From contig NZ_SPKJ01000027.1 in assembly GCF_009866965.1 (NCBI RefSeq), forward strand, positions 1 through 44,788: a DNA stretch of 44,788 nt, read 5' to 3'. Below are positions 15,815-24,163 of this stretch, piece by piece (the first letter of the stretch is position 1; the number at the start of each line of letters is the position of its first letter). Both the position numbers and the translations under genes were made by a program. The stretch is from Propylenella binzhouense (lineage in GTDB: Bacteria; Pseudomonadota; Alphaproteobacteria; Rhizobiales; Afifellaceae). The notes under the pieces are model-generated. The model was not told where the DNA came from. It saw nothing but the letters and a program-made list of their open reading frames with translations, and made no database searches.

Positions 15815-16399
15815 ATGCACACAGGCTTCGGCGATCCGCCCTGGCCTCCCGAAGACCTGCGAGATCGAGCCTATCGCCGAAGCGATCTACGAGCGAACGA
15901 GGTCCTGTGGCGCGTCCACCCGGTCGGCATGAGCCCGGTATATTTCGGCAGATCGGGCAGGTACCGGTTCGACGCGCCATATCACACCGGCGTCCTTTAC
16001 GCCGCGGCGGCGGCCGACGGGGCATTCGTCGAAACGTTCGGGCGGGGCGACCCGGTGGATCGCCGGCTGCTCGAGGACCGCGCCATTTCCCGGCTGCGCG
16101 TCCCTGCCGAATGTGGTTGCGTGAAGTTCCACGGCGACGGCCTTGCGGTGATCCGCGCGACCGCGGAAGTGGCGAGTACCCGCAATTACGGGCTCTCCCA
16201 GGGCTGGGCCGCAGCTCTGTTCGAGCACCCCCTGACGCCTGCCGGCATCTGCTACCGGGTCAGGCACGACAATGACGAGATCGGCTACGCCTTGTTCGAG
16301 CGGGTCGGTTGCCTGGAGGTTGCATCGACGGAGCGCCTCATCGACTTTGCCGACGTGTGGCGCCTGATCGAGAAGTACGACATCGACTATTTCAAGTAA
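15815..16399 (+). CDS. RES-domain toxin, probable NAD+-degrading enzyme
   Basis: A 194-residue protein whose core matches the RES domain (PF08808): LWRVHP (Arg33), YFGRSGRYRFDAP, VLYAAAAADGAFVETFGR (Tyr62, Glu73) and GICYRVRHDNDEIGYALFERV. Characterised RES toxins (MbcT, Res) fold like ADP-ribosyltransferases and consume NAD+, stopping growth unless bound by the DUF2384 antitoxin. The conserved Arg, Tyr and Glu are all present, so the toxin looks active. It begins 4 bp after the antitoxin stop. Convergent with the dehydrogenase gene that ends at 16422. Not every RES protein has been shown to be toxic, so the activity remains inferred. Confidence 0.85.
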   Translation: MHTGFGDPPWPPEDLRDRAYRRSDLRANEVLWRVHPVGMSPVYFGRSGRYRFDAPYHTGVLYAAAAADGAFVETFGRGDPVDRRLLEDRAISRLRVPAECGCVKFHGDGLAVIRATAEVASTRNYGLSQGWAAALFEHPLTPAGICYRVRHDNDEIGYALFERVGCLEVASTERLIDFADVWRLIEKYDIDYFK

Positions 16400-16421
16400 G
16401 CCGGGTCTCCGGGCATGCTCC

Positions 16422-18854
16422 TCAGCTCCGCATCCTGAGCCCCTCGGGATCGAAGAGCGGATCGCGCTCGATCCGCGCCGGCCGCCGCTCGCCGAGGATC
16501 TCGATCGCGTAGCCCTCGACCGTTTCCGCCGCATGGTGGCGCGGAACATAGGCCTGGGCGAGCGACCGTCCGACATGATGGGCATAGCCGCCGGAGGTGA
16601 CCCAGCCGATTACGCGGCCTTCGAGCCAGACCGGTTCGTCCCCGAGCGCGTCCGCGTCGCCGGTCTCGACCGAGAAGGTGACGCGGCGGAGCTTGCCGCC
16701 TTCCTCCTTCTCGCGGAGCGCCGCCTCGCGCCCGATGAATGCACCCTTCCCGAAGTTCACGAACCGGCCGATTTCGGCCTCGAACGGTCCGTAGATCGGG
16801 CGCAGCTCGCGCGCCCAGGTCGGCCAGTTCTTTTCCAGCCGCATGGAGAGGAGGGCCCGCATCCCGAAATTGGCGATGCCGAAGGCCGCGCCCGCCTCCA
16901 TCACCGCCGCATAGAGGCGGCGGAGATATTCCGGCCGTACCCAGATCTCGTAGCCGAGGTCGCCGGTATAGGTGAGGCGGTTCACGATCGCCGGGACGCC
17001 GGCGACATAGGTCTCGCGCATGTCGAGGAAACGGAAGGCTTCGGCCGACATGTCCGTGTCCGCAAGCCCGGCGAGCACGGCGCGCGCCTGCGGTCCCGCG
17101 ACCGACAGCCCCACGAGGCGCATCCCGAGCGGCGCGACGGCGACCGAGCCGTCCCCGGGCAGATGCCGCTCGAACCAGCGCATGTGATGGATCTGCGCCT
17201 GGCTGGAGCCCCAGACGAGGAAGCGGTCCTCCGCCGCCTTCGCGACGGTGAAATCGCCGATCAGCTTGCCGCGCTCGTTGAGCATCGGGCTCAGGACGAT
17301 CCGCCCGGCCTTCGGCATGCGGTTGGTCAGCAGGCTCTCGAGGAAGGCCGCCGCGCCGGCGCCGGTCACCTCGTATTTCGCGAAGTTCGCGATCTCGGTG
17401 ACGCCGACCCTGTCGCGCACCGCCGCGACCTCGCGGCCGACATGCGCGAAATCGTTCGACCGGTGGAAGGAGATGACGTCCTTCGGCTCGGTGCCCGGCG
17501 GAGCGAACCAGAGCGGCGTCTCCAGGCCCCAGCTGTCGCCCATGACGGCGCCCTGCGCGAGCATCCTGTCATAGAGCGGCGTCGTCTGCATCGGCCGCGC
17601 GGCCGGCAGCTCCTCGTTCGGAAAGCGGATGCGGAAGCGCCGGGAATAGTTCTCCCGCACCTTGGCGTTCGTGTAGCGGGGCGTCGCCCAGTCGCCGAAG
17701 CGGGCGACGTCCATGCCCCAGACGTCGAAGCCCGGATCGCCGTCCACCATCCAGTTGGAGAGCGCGAGCCCTACGCCGCCGCCCTGGCTGAAGCCCGCCA
17801 TGACGGCGCAGGCGCACCAGAAGTTCGTGAGCCCGCGGACCGGTCCGACCAGCGGGTTGCCGTCCGGCGAGAAGGTGAAGGGGCCGTTCACCACCCGCCG
17901 GATGCCGGTGTGCTGGAGCGCCGGGAAGTGCCGGAAGCCGATCTCGAGCGAGGGGGCGATGCGGTCGAGGTCCGGCTGGAGCAGCTCCTGCCCGAAATCC
18001 CAGGGCGTCGCCTCGGGCGACCAGGGCGTCGCGGCCTTCTCGTAGGTGCCGAGCAGCATGCCGCCGCGCTCCTGGCGCGTGTAGATCTCGCCGCCGAAAT
18101 CGATCGCGTGGACCATCTCCTTGCCGGTCGAGGAGACGATCTCCGCCACCTCCGGCATGTCCTCGGTGAGGATGTAATGGTGCTCCATGGCGAGCACCGG
18201 CAGTTCCAGACCCACCATGCGGCCGATCTCGCGCGCCCAGAGGCCGCCGGCATTCACCACGTGCTCGGCCCGGATCGAGCCGCTTTCGGTCGTTACCGTC
18301 CAGGACCCGTCGGCGTCCTGCGCGAGTTCGGTGACGCGCGCATGGAGATGGATTTCGGCGCCCGCGATCCGGGCCGATCTCGCGTAGGCGTGCGTCGTGC
18401 CGTAGGGGTCGAGGTGCCCCTCGATCGGGTCCCACATCGCGCCGACGAACGAGGCCTCGTCGATGAGCGGCAGCAGCGCCTTCGCCTCGGCGGCCGAGAT
18501 GATCTCGGTCTGCATGCCGAGATAGCGGCCGCGGGCATGCGCCATCCTCAGCCATTCGAGCCGCTCCGGCGTGTCGGCGAGCTGGAGGCCGCCGGTCAGG
18601 TGCAGGCCGCAGGACTGGCCGGAGATCGCCTCCATCTCCTTGTAGAGGTTCACCGTGTAGGCCTGCAGCCTGGCGACGTTCGGATCGCTGTTGAGCGTGT
18701 GGAAGCCGCCTGCCGCGTGCCACGTCGAGCCCGAGGTGAGGTCGCTCCGCTCGATCAGGACGACGTCCGTCCAGCCCCGCTTCGTGAGGTGGTAGAGCAC
18801 CGAGCAGCCGACGACCCCGCCGCCGATCACGACGACCCGAGCATGGGATTTCAT
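16422..18854 (-). CDS. Dimethylglycine/sarcosine dehydrogenase-like FAD oxidoreductase with GcvT domains
   Basis: An 810-residue protein with the domain order of dimethylglycine and sarcosine dehydrogenases: FAD-binding DAO domain (VVVIGGGVVGCSVLYHL, residues 8-22), the covalent-flavin motif SGSTWHAAGG (His46), FAO_M linker, then GCV_T and GCV_T_C domains (GFSQGGGVGL, TGDLGYEIWV, LRLEKNWPTWARELRP-like segment, FIGREA). Such enzymes oxidatively N-demethylate dimethylglycine or sarcosine and pass the one-carbon unit to tetrahydrofolate as methylene-THF. That is the natural next step after Bmt or MttB demethylation of glycine betaine. Start at ATG 18854, with GGGAGAG upstream. The gene lies alone on its strand between two toxin-antitoxin pairs. 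Which methylamine it prefers cannot be decided from sequence. Confidence 0.88.
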   Translation of the reverse strand: MKSHARVVVIGGGVVGCSVLYHLTKRGWTDVVLIERSDLTSGSTWHAAGGFHTLNSDPNVARLQAYTVNLYKEMEAISGQSCGLHLTGGLQLADTPERLEWLRMAHARGRYLGMQTEIISAAEAKALLPLIDEASFVGAMWDPIEGHLDPYGTTHAYARSARIAGAEIHLHARVTELAQDADGSWTVTTESGSIRAEHVVNAGGLWAREIGRMVGLELPVLAMEHHYILTEDMPEVAEIVSSTGKEMVHAIDFGGEIYTRQERGGMLLGTYEKAATPWSPEATPWDFGQELLQPDLDRIAPSLEIGFRHFPALQHTGIRRVVNGPFTFSPDGNPLVGPVRGLTNFWCACAVMAGFSQGGGVGLALSNWMVDGDPGFDVWGMDVARFGDWATPRYTNAKVRENYSRRFRIRFPNEELPAARPMQTTPLYDRMLAQGAVMGDSWGLETPLWFAPPGTEPKDVISFHRSNDFAHVGREVAAVRDRVGVTEIANFAKYEVTGAGAAAFLESLLTNRMPKAGRIVLSPMLNERGKLIGDFTVAKAAEDRFLVWGSSQAQIHHMRWFERHLPGDGSVAVAPLGMRLVGLSVAGPQARAVLAGLADTDMSAEAFRFLDMRETYVAGVPAIVNRLTYTGDLGYEIWVRPEYLRRLYAAVMEAGAAFGIANFGMRALLSMRLEKNWPTWARELRPIYGPFEAEIGRFVNFGKGAFIGREAALREKEEGGKLRRVTFSVETGDADALGDEPVWLEGRVIGWVTSGGYAHHVGRSLAQAYVPRHHAAETVEGYAIEILGERRPARIERDPLFDPEGLRMRS

Positions 18855-18922
18855 GGGCCTGCTCTCCCGAAGCGATTTGGGCAAGTCGACAAGATATCGG
18901 AAAGGCTGGTACCATCCGCGAA

Positions 18923-19201
18923 ATGAAGGCCATCCTGGTCGTGGCTTTGCGCGAGCATCTGGATCAGGGGCGCTTCGCCGAGCTTGTTGTCTGGCGGGTG
19001 CCGAAGCCGGTGCTGGGCTCCTCTCATCCGTACAAGTACCGGCTGGCCTACGTGAACAACGACGAGTGCGTTCTGCGCTATGACAACGAAGCAGGAAAAG
19101 GGGACCACAAGCACGTCGGCGGACGGGAGGTACCCTATACCTTCACCACCATTGAAACCCTTCTGGGAGATTTCTGGGCTGACGTCGGAAGAAGCCGCTG
19201 A
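18923..19201 (+). CDS. TumE-family (DUF6516) toxin
   Basis: A 92-residue protein with the DUF6516 pattern: MKAILVVALREHLDQGRFAEL.VWRVP near the start, HPYKYRLAYVNNDECVLRYDNE, then GKGDHKHVGGREVPYTFTTI and the terminal LLGDFWADV. NCBI-style naming is 'toxin-antitoxin system TumE family protein', the toxin of a module whose partner is a winged-helix protein. The next gene is exactly such a winged-helix protein. Mechanism of TumE toxins is not established to my knowledge; ribonuclease-like activity has been suggested for some groups. The start ATG at 18923 has no strong ribosome-binding site. The toxin precedes its antitoxin, the reverse of most type II modules. Confidence 0.82.
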   Translation: MKAILVVALREHLDQGRFAELVVWRVPKPVLGSSHPYKYRLAYVNNDECVLRYDNEAGKGDHKHVGGREVPYTFTTIETLLGDFWADVGRSR

Positions 19202-19214
19202 GGCTCTGGGCACG

Positions 19215-19550
19215 GTGACCTTCGGCGTGTCCTCGCCGGAGAAGGCGGACGAGCGGGTGAAGGCGGCCTTCCGCGGCGAGCCGCAGGGCGCGCGCATCGA
19301 TTTTCCCAGCGTCGAAAGCCTTTTTTCGGTCATGACCTCGGCCCGCTGGGAGCTGGTGCGGCGGATGGCCGGGGCAGGCGCGCTCACGGTGGAGGAACTG
19401 GCGCGCCGCCTGGAGCGCGATCCGGACGAGGTGTATGCCGATGTGCGCGATCTCCTGAGTTGCGGCGTTCTGTTCAGTACCGAGGACCGGCGGATCATCT
19501 TCCCGTTCAGGAGCGTGCACATCGACGTTACCCTCGAGGCCGCCGCTTGA
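19215..19550 (+). CDS. HVO_A0114-family winged-helix antitoxin/DNA-binding protein
   Basis: From GTG 19215 the protein has 111 residues. TFGVSSPEKADERVKAAFRGEPQGARIDF is the family's N-terminal segment, followed by the winged helix SARWELVRRMAGAGALTVEELARRLERDPDEVYADVRDLLSCGVLF and the wing TEDRRIIFPF. This is the usual partner of TumE/DUF6516 toxins and probably both represses the operon and neutralises the toxin. The frame is open back to an ATG at 19080 inside the toxin gene, which would give 156 residues, but that extra part does not resemble the family, so the GTG 13 bp after the toxin stop is preferred. Convergent with the second mttB-like gene. Confidence 0.8.
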   Translation: MTFGVSSPEKADERVKAAFRGEPQGARIDFPSVESLFSVMTSARWELVRRMAGAGALTVEELARRLERDPDEVYADVRDLLSCGVLFSTEDRRIIFPFRSVHIDVTLEAAA

Positions 19551-19572
19551 GAGATTTGGGGCCGGCGCACGG

Positions 19573-21135
19573 TCAGAAGTCCGTCGGCGCGCCGCCCTCG
19601 CGCTTGCGGCGCTCGACGAAGGCGCGGAGCTCCTCTTCGACGGCCGGGTCGAGGGGCGGGGGCTCGAACTCGGCGAGGATCTGCTTCCAGATCCGGTTGG
19701 CGCGTTCGGGCGTCTGCTGCGCGCCGGAGGCTGACCAGCTTTCGTAATTGCGCCAGTCGGACAGGAACGGCGCGTAGAAGGCCGCCTCGTAGCGCGCCTG
19801 GGTGTGCGTCGCGCCGAAGAAGTGGCCGCGCGGGCCGACCTCGGCGATCGCCTCGATGGCGACGTCGGCATCCGTGCAGGGCACGGGCTCCATGTAGTGC
19901 ATGATCTGCTGCAGCATCTCGCAATCCATCACGAACTTCTCGTAGGAGGCGATCAGGCCACCCTCGAGCCAGCCGGCGGCATGATAGACGACGTTCGCCT
20001 TGGCGCTGACGCAGGCCCAGAGCGAGAAGGCGCTCTCCCAGGCCGCCTGCGCGTCCGGCGCATTGGCCGCGTTGGCGTTCGAGGCGCGGAGCGGCAGCTT
20101 GTAGAAGCGCGCGAGCTGCCCGGAGATCTGCGTCGCGCGCATATATTCCGGGGTGCCGAAGGCCGGCGCGCCCGACTTCATGTCGACATTCGAGGTGAAC
20201 GAGCCGTAGGCGACCGGCACGCCCGGCCGGATGCACTGGAGGAGCGCGATCGCCGCGAGGGCCTCGGCCGTCTGCTGCGCGAGCGCGCCGGCGAGCGTGA
20301 CCGGCGCCATCGCGCCGGCAAGGGTGAAGGGCGTCACGATGACCGGCTGGCCGCGGCGGGCGAGGCGCATCGCGCCGTCGAGCATCGGCCAGTCGTGCTT
20401 CAGGGGGGAGGACGAGTTGATGTTCGTGTACATGCGCGGGCGCGCCTCGAATTCCGCATGGCTGAGCCCGCCGGCGATGCGGACCATCTCCATCGCGTCC
20501 TCCACCCGCTCCGGCCCGAGCGAATAGGCGTGCACCACCTTGTCCGTGAGCGTGAGCTTGTCATAGAGCGCATCGAGGTGGCGGACCGAAGGGTGGATGT
20601 CCGTCGGTTCGACCGGATAGCCGCCGGCGAGGTGGACGCAGTTGAAATATTGCGTGAGCTTCAGGAGGTCCTGAAAGGCGGCCCGGTCGCCGGGGCGGCG
20701 TCCGCGGTCGAGGTCCATCGCGTTCGGCGGGCTGGAGACATTGACGAAGAGCATCGCGTCGCCGCCGACCGCGACCTCCCGCGCCGGGTTGCGCGGCGTT
20801 ATCGTGAAGCTCTCCGGCGCCTTCGCCACCTGCTCCATGACGAAGCCGCGGTCCATCCGAACCCGCGCGCTTTCCCGGTCGACGTCGCAGCCTGCCTCCG
20901 CCAGCACGCGGAGCGCCTCCTCGTTGAGGAACAGGATGCCGATCTCCTCCAGGATCCGCATCGCGCCGTCATGGATGCGATGGAGCGCCTCCGCATCGAT
21001 CGGCTCGGTCGGCCGGTCGCGGTTCTGCGGGATTCGCCACGGGAGCTGCCGGATGGCCGAGCCTGCGAGGCGCCGGGCGTTGCCGGCGCGGCCGCCCGAT
21101 CTTCGCCCGGGCATGCGGATGTCGGAGGATGACAC
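19573..21135 (-). CDS. MttB-superfamily methyltransferase 2
   Basis: A 520-residue non-pyrrolysine MttB homologue (PF06253), with no internal amber codon. Family motifs include LHRIHDGAMRILEEIGILFLNEEA, PPNAMDLDRGRRPGDRA, MYTNINSSSPLKHDWPM, VTPFTLAGAMAPVTLAGALA, GSFTSNVDMKSGAPAFGTPEYM and NVVYHAAGWLEGGL. It is clearly a distant paralogue of the protein encoded at 7641-9191, so a different substrate is likely. The GTG at 21135 is taken as start because GCGAGAAGC precedes it and the ATG at 21114 lacks any ribosome-binding site. It is transcribed divergently from the ABC transporter operon beginning at 21391, which suggests that the transporter brings in its substrate. It has no dedicated corrinoid gene beside it. 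Confidence 0.92.
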   Translation of the reverse strand: MSSSDIRMPGRRSGGRAGNARRLAGSAIRQLPWRIPQNRDRPTEPIDAEALHRIHDGAMRILEEIGILFLNEEALRVLAEAGCDVDRESARVRMDRGFVMEQVAKAPESFTITPRNPAREVAVGGDAMLFVNVSSPPNAMDLDRGRRPGDRAAFQDLLKLTQYFNCVHLAGGYPVEPTDIHPSVRHLDALYDKLTLTDKVVHAYSLGPERVEDAMEMVRIAGGLSHAEFEARPRMYTNINSSSPLKHDWPMLDGAMRLARRGQPVIVTPFTLAGAMAPVTLAGALAQQTAEALAAIALLQCIRPGVPVAYGSFTSNVDMKSGAPAFGTPEYMRATQISGQLARFYKLPLRASNANAANAPDAQAAWESAFSLWACVSAKANVVYHAAGWLEGGLIASYEKFVMDCEMLQQIMHYMEPVPCTDADVAIEAIAEVGPRGHFFGATHTQARYEAAFYAPFLSDWRNYESWSASGAQQTPERANRIWKQILAEFEPPPLDPAVEEELRAFVERRKREGGAPTDF

Positions 21136-21390
21136 GCTTCTCGCCCCGCTCGTTCCGCCGATCCGCGTCCGAATAATCCCGCCGCGCCGACCGGGCCGCC
21201 TCGATTTCCCGTAGCAGAGGCCCTGAACAAATGCGCGACCGATCCCGCAGCGACATGGACTTGCGTAATGGCGATGTGATGCTCCGCCGGGAAGGCCTGG
21301 TTCCGGAAAAGATGATCAAGCGGGGTTGCGCGGCTCCGCTGGCGGCATGTTACCTTGCGCAAAAGGGATACGGCCGAGGGAGACAGCGCG

Positions 21391-23103
21391 ATGTCCGACA
21401 ACTGGGAAGCCGTCAGAATTCATCCCAAGGTGGGCGAGGCGCGTGACCTGATGGAGCGCGGACGGATGAGCCGCCGCGACTTCATCCGCGTGGCGGCGCT
21501 GCTCGGCGTCGGCGCCGGGGCCGCCTATGCGATGGCCGGCCTGCCCGCCCCCGCGCATGCGCAGGGCAGTTCCGCGCTGCCCTTCGTGCCGGACGATCCG
21601 AGCGCGAAGCGCGGCGGGATCCTGCGGGTCGCGATGCAGGTCCAGAAGATGGAGGATCCGGCGACCTATTCCTGGACCCAGATGTCCAACCAGAGCCGCC
21701 ACATCATCGAGTACATGACGCTGACCGACCCGGACAACGTCACGCATCCGATGCTGGCCGAGAGCTGGGAGGCGTCCGACGACCTCAAGACCTGGACCTT
21801 CCATCTGCGCCAAAGCGTGAAATGGCACAACGGCGACGATTTCAACGCCGACGACGTGATCTTCAACTTCACGCGCTGGATGGACCCGGCGGTCGCCTCC
21901 TCGAACGCCGGCCTCTCCACCTTCGCCGCGATGACCGAGGAGGTCGATACCGGCGAGAAGAACGACGACGGCACGCCGAAGAAGAGCTCGCGGATGATCG
22001 AGGGGTCGATCGAGCGGGTCGACGACCACACCGTCACGCTGCATCTGACGAAGCCGGTGCTGTCGGTGCCGGAGGATCTCTACAATTATCCGACGGCGAT
22101 CGTGCATCGCAGCTTCAAGCCGCCCTTCGACCAGAATCCGATCGGGACGGGGCCGTTCACCCTCGCCGAGTTCGCCGTCTCCGACCGCTGCATCCTGAAG
22201 AAGCCGGAGAACGTCGAGTACTGGGGCGGCGACGTCTATCTCGACGAGATCCACTACCTCCATTACGATTCGGACAACCAGCTGACGGCGCTCGCCTCCG
22301 GGCAGGCCGACGCGCTCTACGAGTTCGGCGTCGAGCAGATGCCGCTCGCCCAGTCCCTGACCGATGCCGAGGTGATCCCGATCCGCACCGCGCAGACGCT
22401 CGCCTGCAAGATGCGGGTCGACATGGCGCCCTTCGACGACAAGAAGGTGCGGCAGGCGATCGCCAAGTCGCTCGACAATGCCCGCATCAAGGAGCTCGTC
22501 TTTCCGGAAGGCGGCGATGTCGGCCAGAACTTCCACGTCGCGCCCGTCCATCCGGAATATTTCCCGCTGCCGGCGCTCGCGCGGGACGTGGAGGGCGCCA
22601 AGGCGCTCCTCGCCGAGGCCGGTAAGGAGGACCTCGAGGTCAGCATCGACATCGGCAACACCGACGGGCCGTGGCACCAGGCGGTTGCGGAGGCGATGCG
22701 GGACCAGGCGCGGGAGGCCGGCATCCGCATCAATGTCAACGTGATGCCGCAGGCGAAATACTGGGAGATCTGGACGGAGACCCCGTTCGGCGGCACGGCC
22801 TGGACGCACCGGCCGCTCGGCACGATGGTGCTGTCGCTCGCCTATCGCACCGGGGTGGCGTGGAACGAGACGCGCTACTCGAACCCCGAGTTCGAGGCCG
22901 CGCTCGACGCCGCCGAGGCGACGCTCGACGTGGAGAAGCGCAAGGCGCTCATGGAGAAGGTCGAGCGGATCCTGCAGGACGATGTCCCGGTCATCCTGCC
23001 GATCTGGCGCCCGGTCTACACCGCCGCCTCGAAGAAGGTGCACAACTACCCGCCGCATCCGACGCTCTACCACCAGTTCAACAAGGTCTGGATCGAGAGC
23101 TGA
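21391..23103 (+). CDS. ABC transporter solute-binding protein, SBP_bac_5 (peptide/opine/nickel type), Tat-exported
   Basis: A 570-residue periplasmic binding protein of the extracellular family 5. A twin-arginine signal lies at residues 23-55 (MSRRDFIRVAALLGVGAGAA, cleavage near AHA-Q). The mature part has LRVAMQVQKMEDPATYSW, LAESWEASDDLKTWTFHLRQ, VKWHNGDDFNADDVIFNFTRW and the C-terminal VPVILPIWRPVYTAASK. Tat export suggests that it folds in the cytoplasm, perhaps with ligand or cofactor. ATG 21391 follows GAGGGAGAC. It heads an operon with two permeases, a fused ATPase, an alcohol dehydrogenase and an enolase-superfamily enzyme, and diverges from mttB-like gene 2. The family carries peptides, opines and other bulky zwitterions, so a betaine-type ligand is possible but not proven. 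Confidence 0.92.
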   Translation: MSDNWEAVRIHPKVGEARDLMERGRMSRRDFIRVAALLGVGAGAAYAMAGLPAPAHAQGSSALPFVPDDPSAKRGGILRVAMQVQKMEDPATYSWTQMSNQSRHIIEYMTLTDPDNVTHPMLAESWEASDDLKTWTFHLRQSVKWHNGDDFNADDVIFNFTRWMDPAVASSNAGLSTFAAMTEEVDTGEKNDDGTPKKSSRMIEGSIERVDDHTVTLHLTKPVLSVPEDLYNYPTAIVHRSFKPPFDQNPIGTGPFTLAEFAVSDRCILKKPENVEYWGGDVYLDEIHYLHYDSDNQLTALASGQADALYEFGVEQMPLAQSLTDAEVIPIRTAQTLACKMRVDMAPFDDKKVRQAIAKSLDNARIKELVFPEGGDVGQNFHVAPVHPEYFPLPALARDVEGAKALLAEAGKEDLEVSIDIGNTDGPWHQAVAEAMRDQAREAGIRINVNVMPQAKYWEIWTETPFGGTAWTHRPLGTMVLSLAYRTGVAWNETRYSNPEFEAALDAAEATLDVEKRKALMEKVERILQDDVPVILPIWRPVYTAASKKVHNYPPHPTLYHQFNKVWIES

Positions 23104-23171
23104 GGGGCGCCGGCATGTGCGCGGCGCTCCGGGGCGTGGGCGCTGCGGACGCCTGCGCGGTTCCTGCCGGA

Positions 23172-23190
23172 CGGCGCGCGGTCCGCGCCG
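23172..23190 (+). other. Intercistronic hairpin between binding-protein and permease genes
   Basis: CGGCGCG (23172-23178) pairs with CGCGCCG (23184-23190) around a 5-base loop within the 112-bp gap after the binding-protein stop. No T-run follows. Such stem-loops commonly protect the upstream mRNA and let the binding protein be made in excess over the membrane components. Confidence 0.4.
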
Positions 23191-23215
23191 CCCGCGACCG
23201 GGGGCGCGACGCCGC

Positions 23216-24157
23216 ATGCTCAAGCTGATCCTGCGCCGCCTCGCACAGATGATGCTGATCATGGTGGCCGTGTCGCTGATCCTTTTCGGCGTCTTCGACA
23301 GCCCGAAGTTCAAGCGGCAGCTCGCGGTCAACGAACTCGGCGGGTTCGCGGTGCAGACCCTCTCGCCGGCCGACTACCAGGCCTGGCTCGAGCGGAAGGG
23401 GCTGAACGTTCCGTTCGCCGAGCGCTACTGGAAATGGCTGACGGGCATCGCGCGCGGCGATTTCGGGCGCTCGTTCCAGAAGAGCGCCGATGTCGGGCCG
23501 CTGCTCGGCCGGGCTCTCCTCAACACCGGCAAGCTCGCCCTCTGCGTGTTCGTGATCATGATCCCGCTCGCGCTCGTGACCGGCGTGATGGCGGGCATCC
23601 GCGAGGGCTCCTTCCAGGACCGCTCGATCTCCTTTCTGGCCGTCCTGTTCACCTCGATCCCGGAGATCGCGACGGCGATCTTCCTGACGGTCATATTCGC
23701 ACTCTGGCTCGGCTGGTTTCCGGCGAAGTCGCGCGGGGACGGGCTCGAATTTCTCGTCCTGCCGGCGCTCACCCTGGTGCTCTACGATTTCGGCTATGTG
23801 GCGCGGCTGACGCGGGCCTCCGTCGCCGAGGTGATGCAGTCGCAATACGTTCGCACAGCCATCCTCAAGGGGCTGCCCTATCGCCGCGTGGTGATCCGGC
23901 ACGTGCTGAGGAACGCGCTGATCGCGCCCTTCACGGTCATCGTCCTCCAGCTCAACTGGATCCTCTCCGGCGTCGTGGTGGTGGAGGTGTTCTTCCAGTA
24001 CAACGGCTTCGGGAAGCTCCTTCTCGATGCCGCGCTCTTCGGCGACCTCTATGTCGTCCAGGCGGCGACGCTCGCCGCCGTGCTCGTGGCCGTGCTGTCG
24101 CAGCTCATCTCCGACATCGGCTACGTCCTCCTCAATCCGCGCATCCGGTTCGGGTAG
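23216..24157 (+). CDS. ABC transporter permease, DppB-type
   Basis: A 313-residue inner-membrane permease with six predicted membrane segments, beginning MLKLILRRLAQMMLIMVAVSLILFGVF. The cytoplasmic coupling loop reads ARLTRASVAEVMQSQYVRTAILKGLPYRRVVIRHVLRNALI, the EAA motif of dipeptide/oligopeptide permeases (DppB/OppB). The periplasmic loop after the first segment contains the usual LGLNVPFAERYWKWL-type segment and GDFGRSF. ATG 23216 is the only ATG near the family start; its ribosome-binding site is weak. It pairs with the permease encoded 6 bp downstream and with the fused ATPase. Confidence 0.93.
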   Translation: MLKLILRRLAQMMLIMVAVSLILFGVFDSPKFKRQLAVNELGGFAVQTLSPADYQAWLERKGLNVPFAERYWKWLTGIARGDFGRSFQKSADVGPLLGRALLNTGKLALCVFVIMIPLALVTGVMAGIREGSFQDRSISFLAVLFTSIPEIATAIFLTVIFALWLGWFPAKSRGDGLEFLVLPALTLVLYDFGYVARLTRASVAEVMQSQYVRTAILKGLPYRRVVIRHVLRNALIAPFTVIVLQLNWILSGVVVVEVFFQYNGFGKLLLDAALFGDLYVVQAATLAAVLVAVLSQLISDIGYVLLNPRIRFG

Positions 24158-24163
24158 CCGGGC

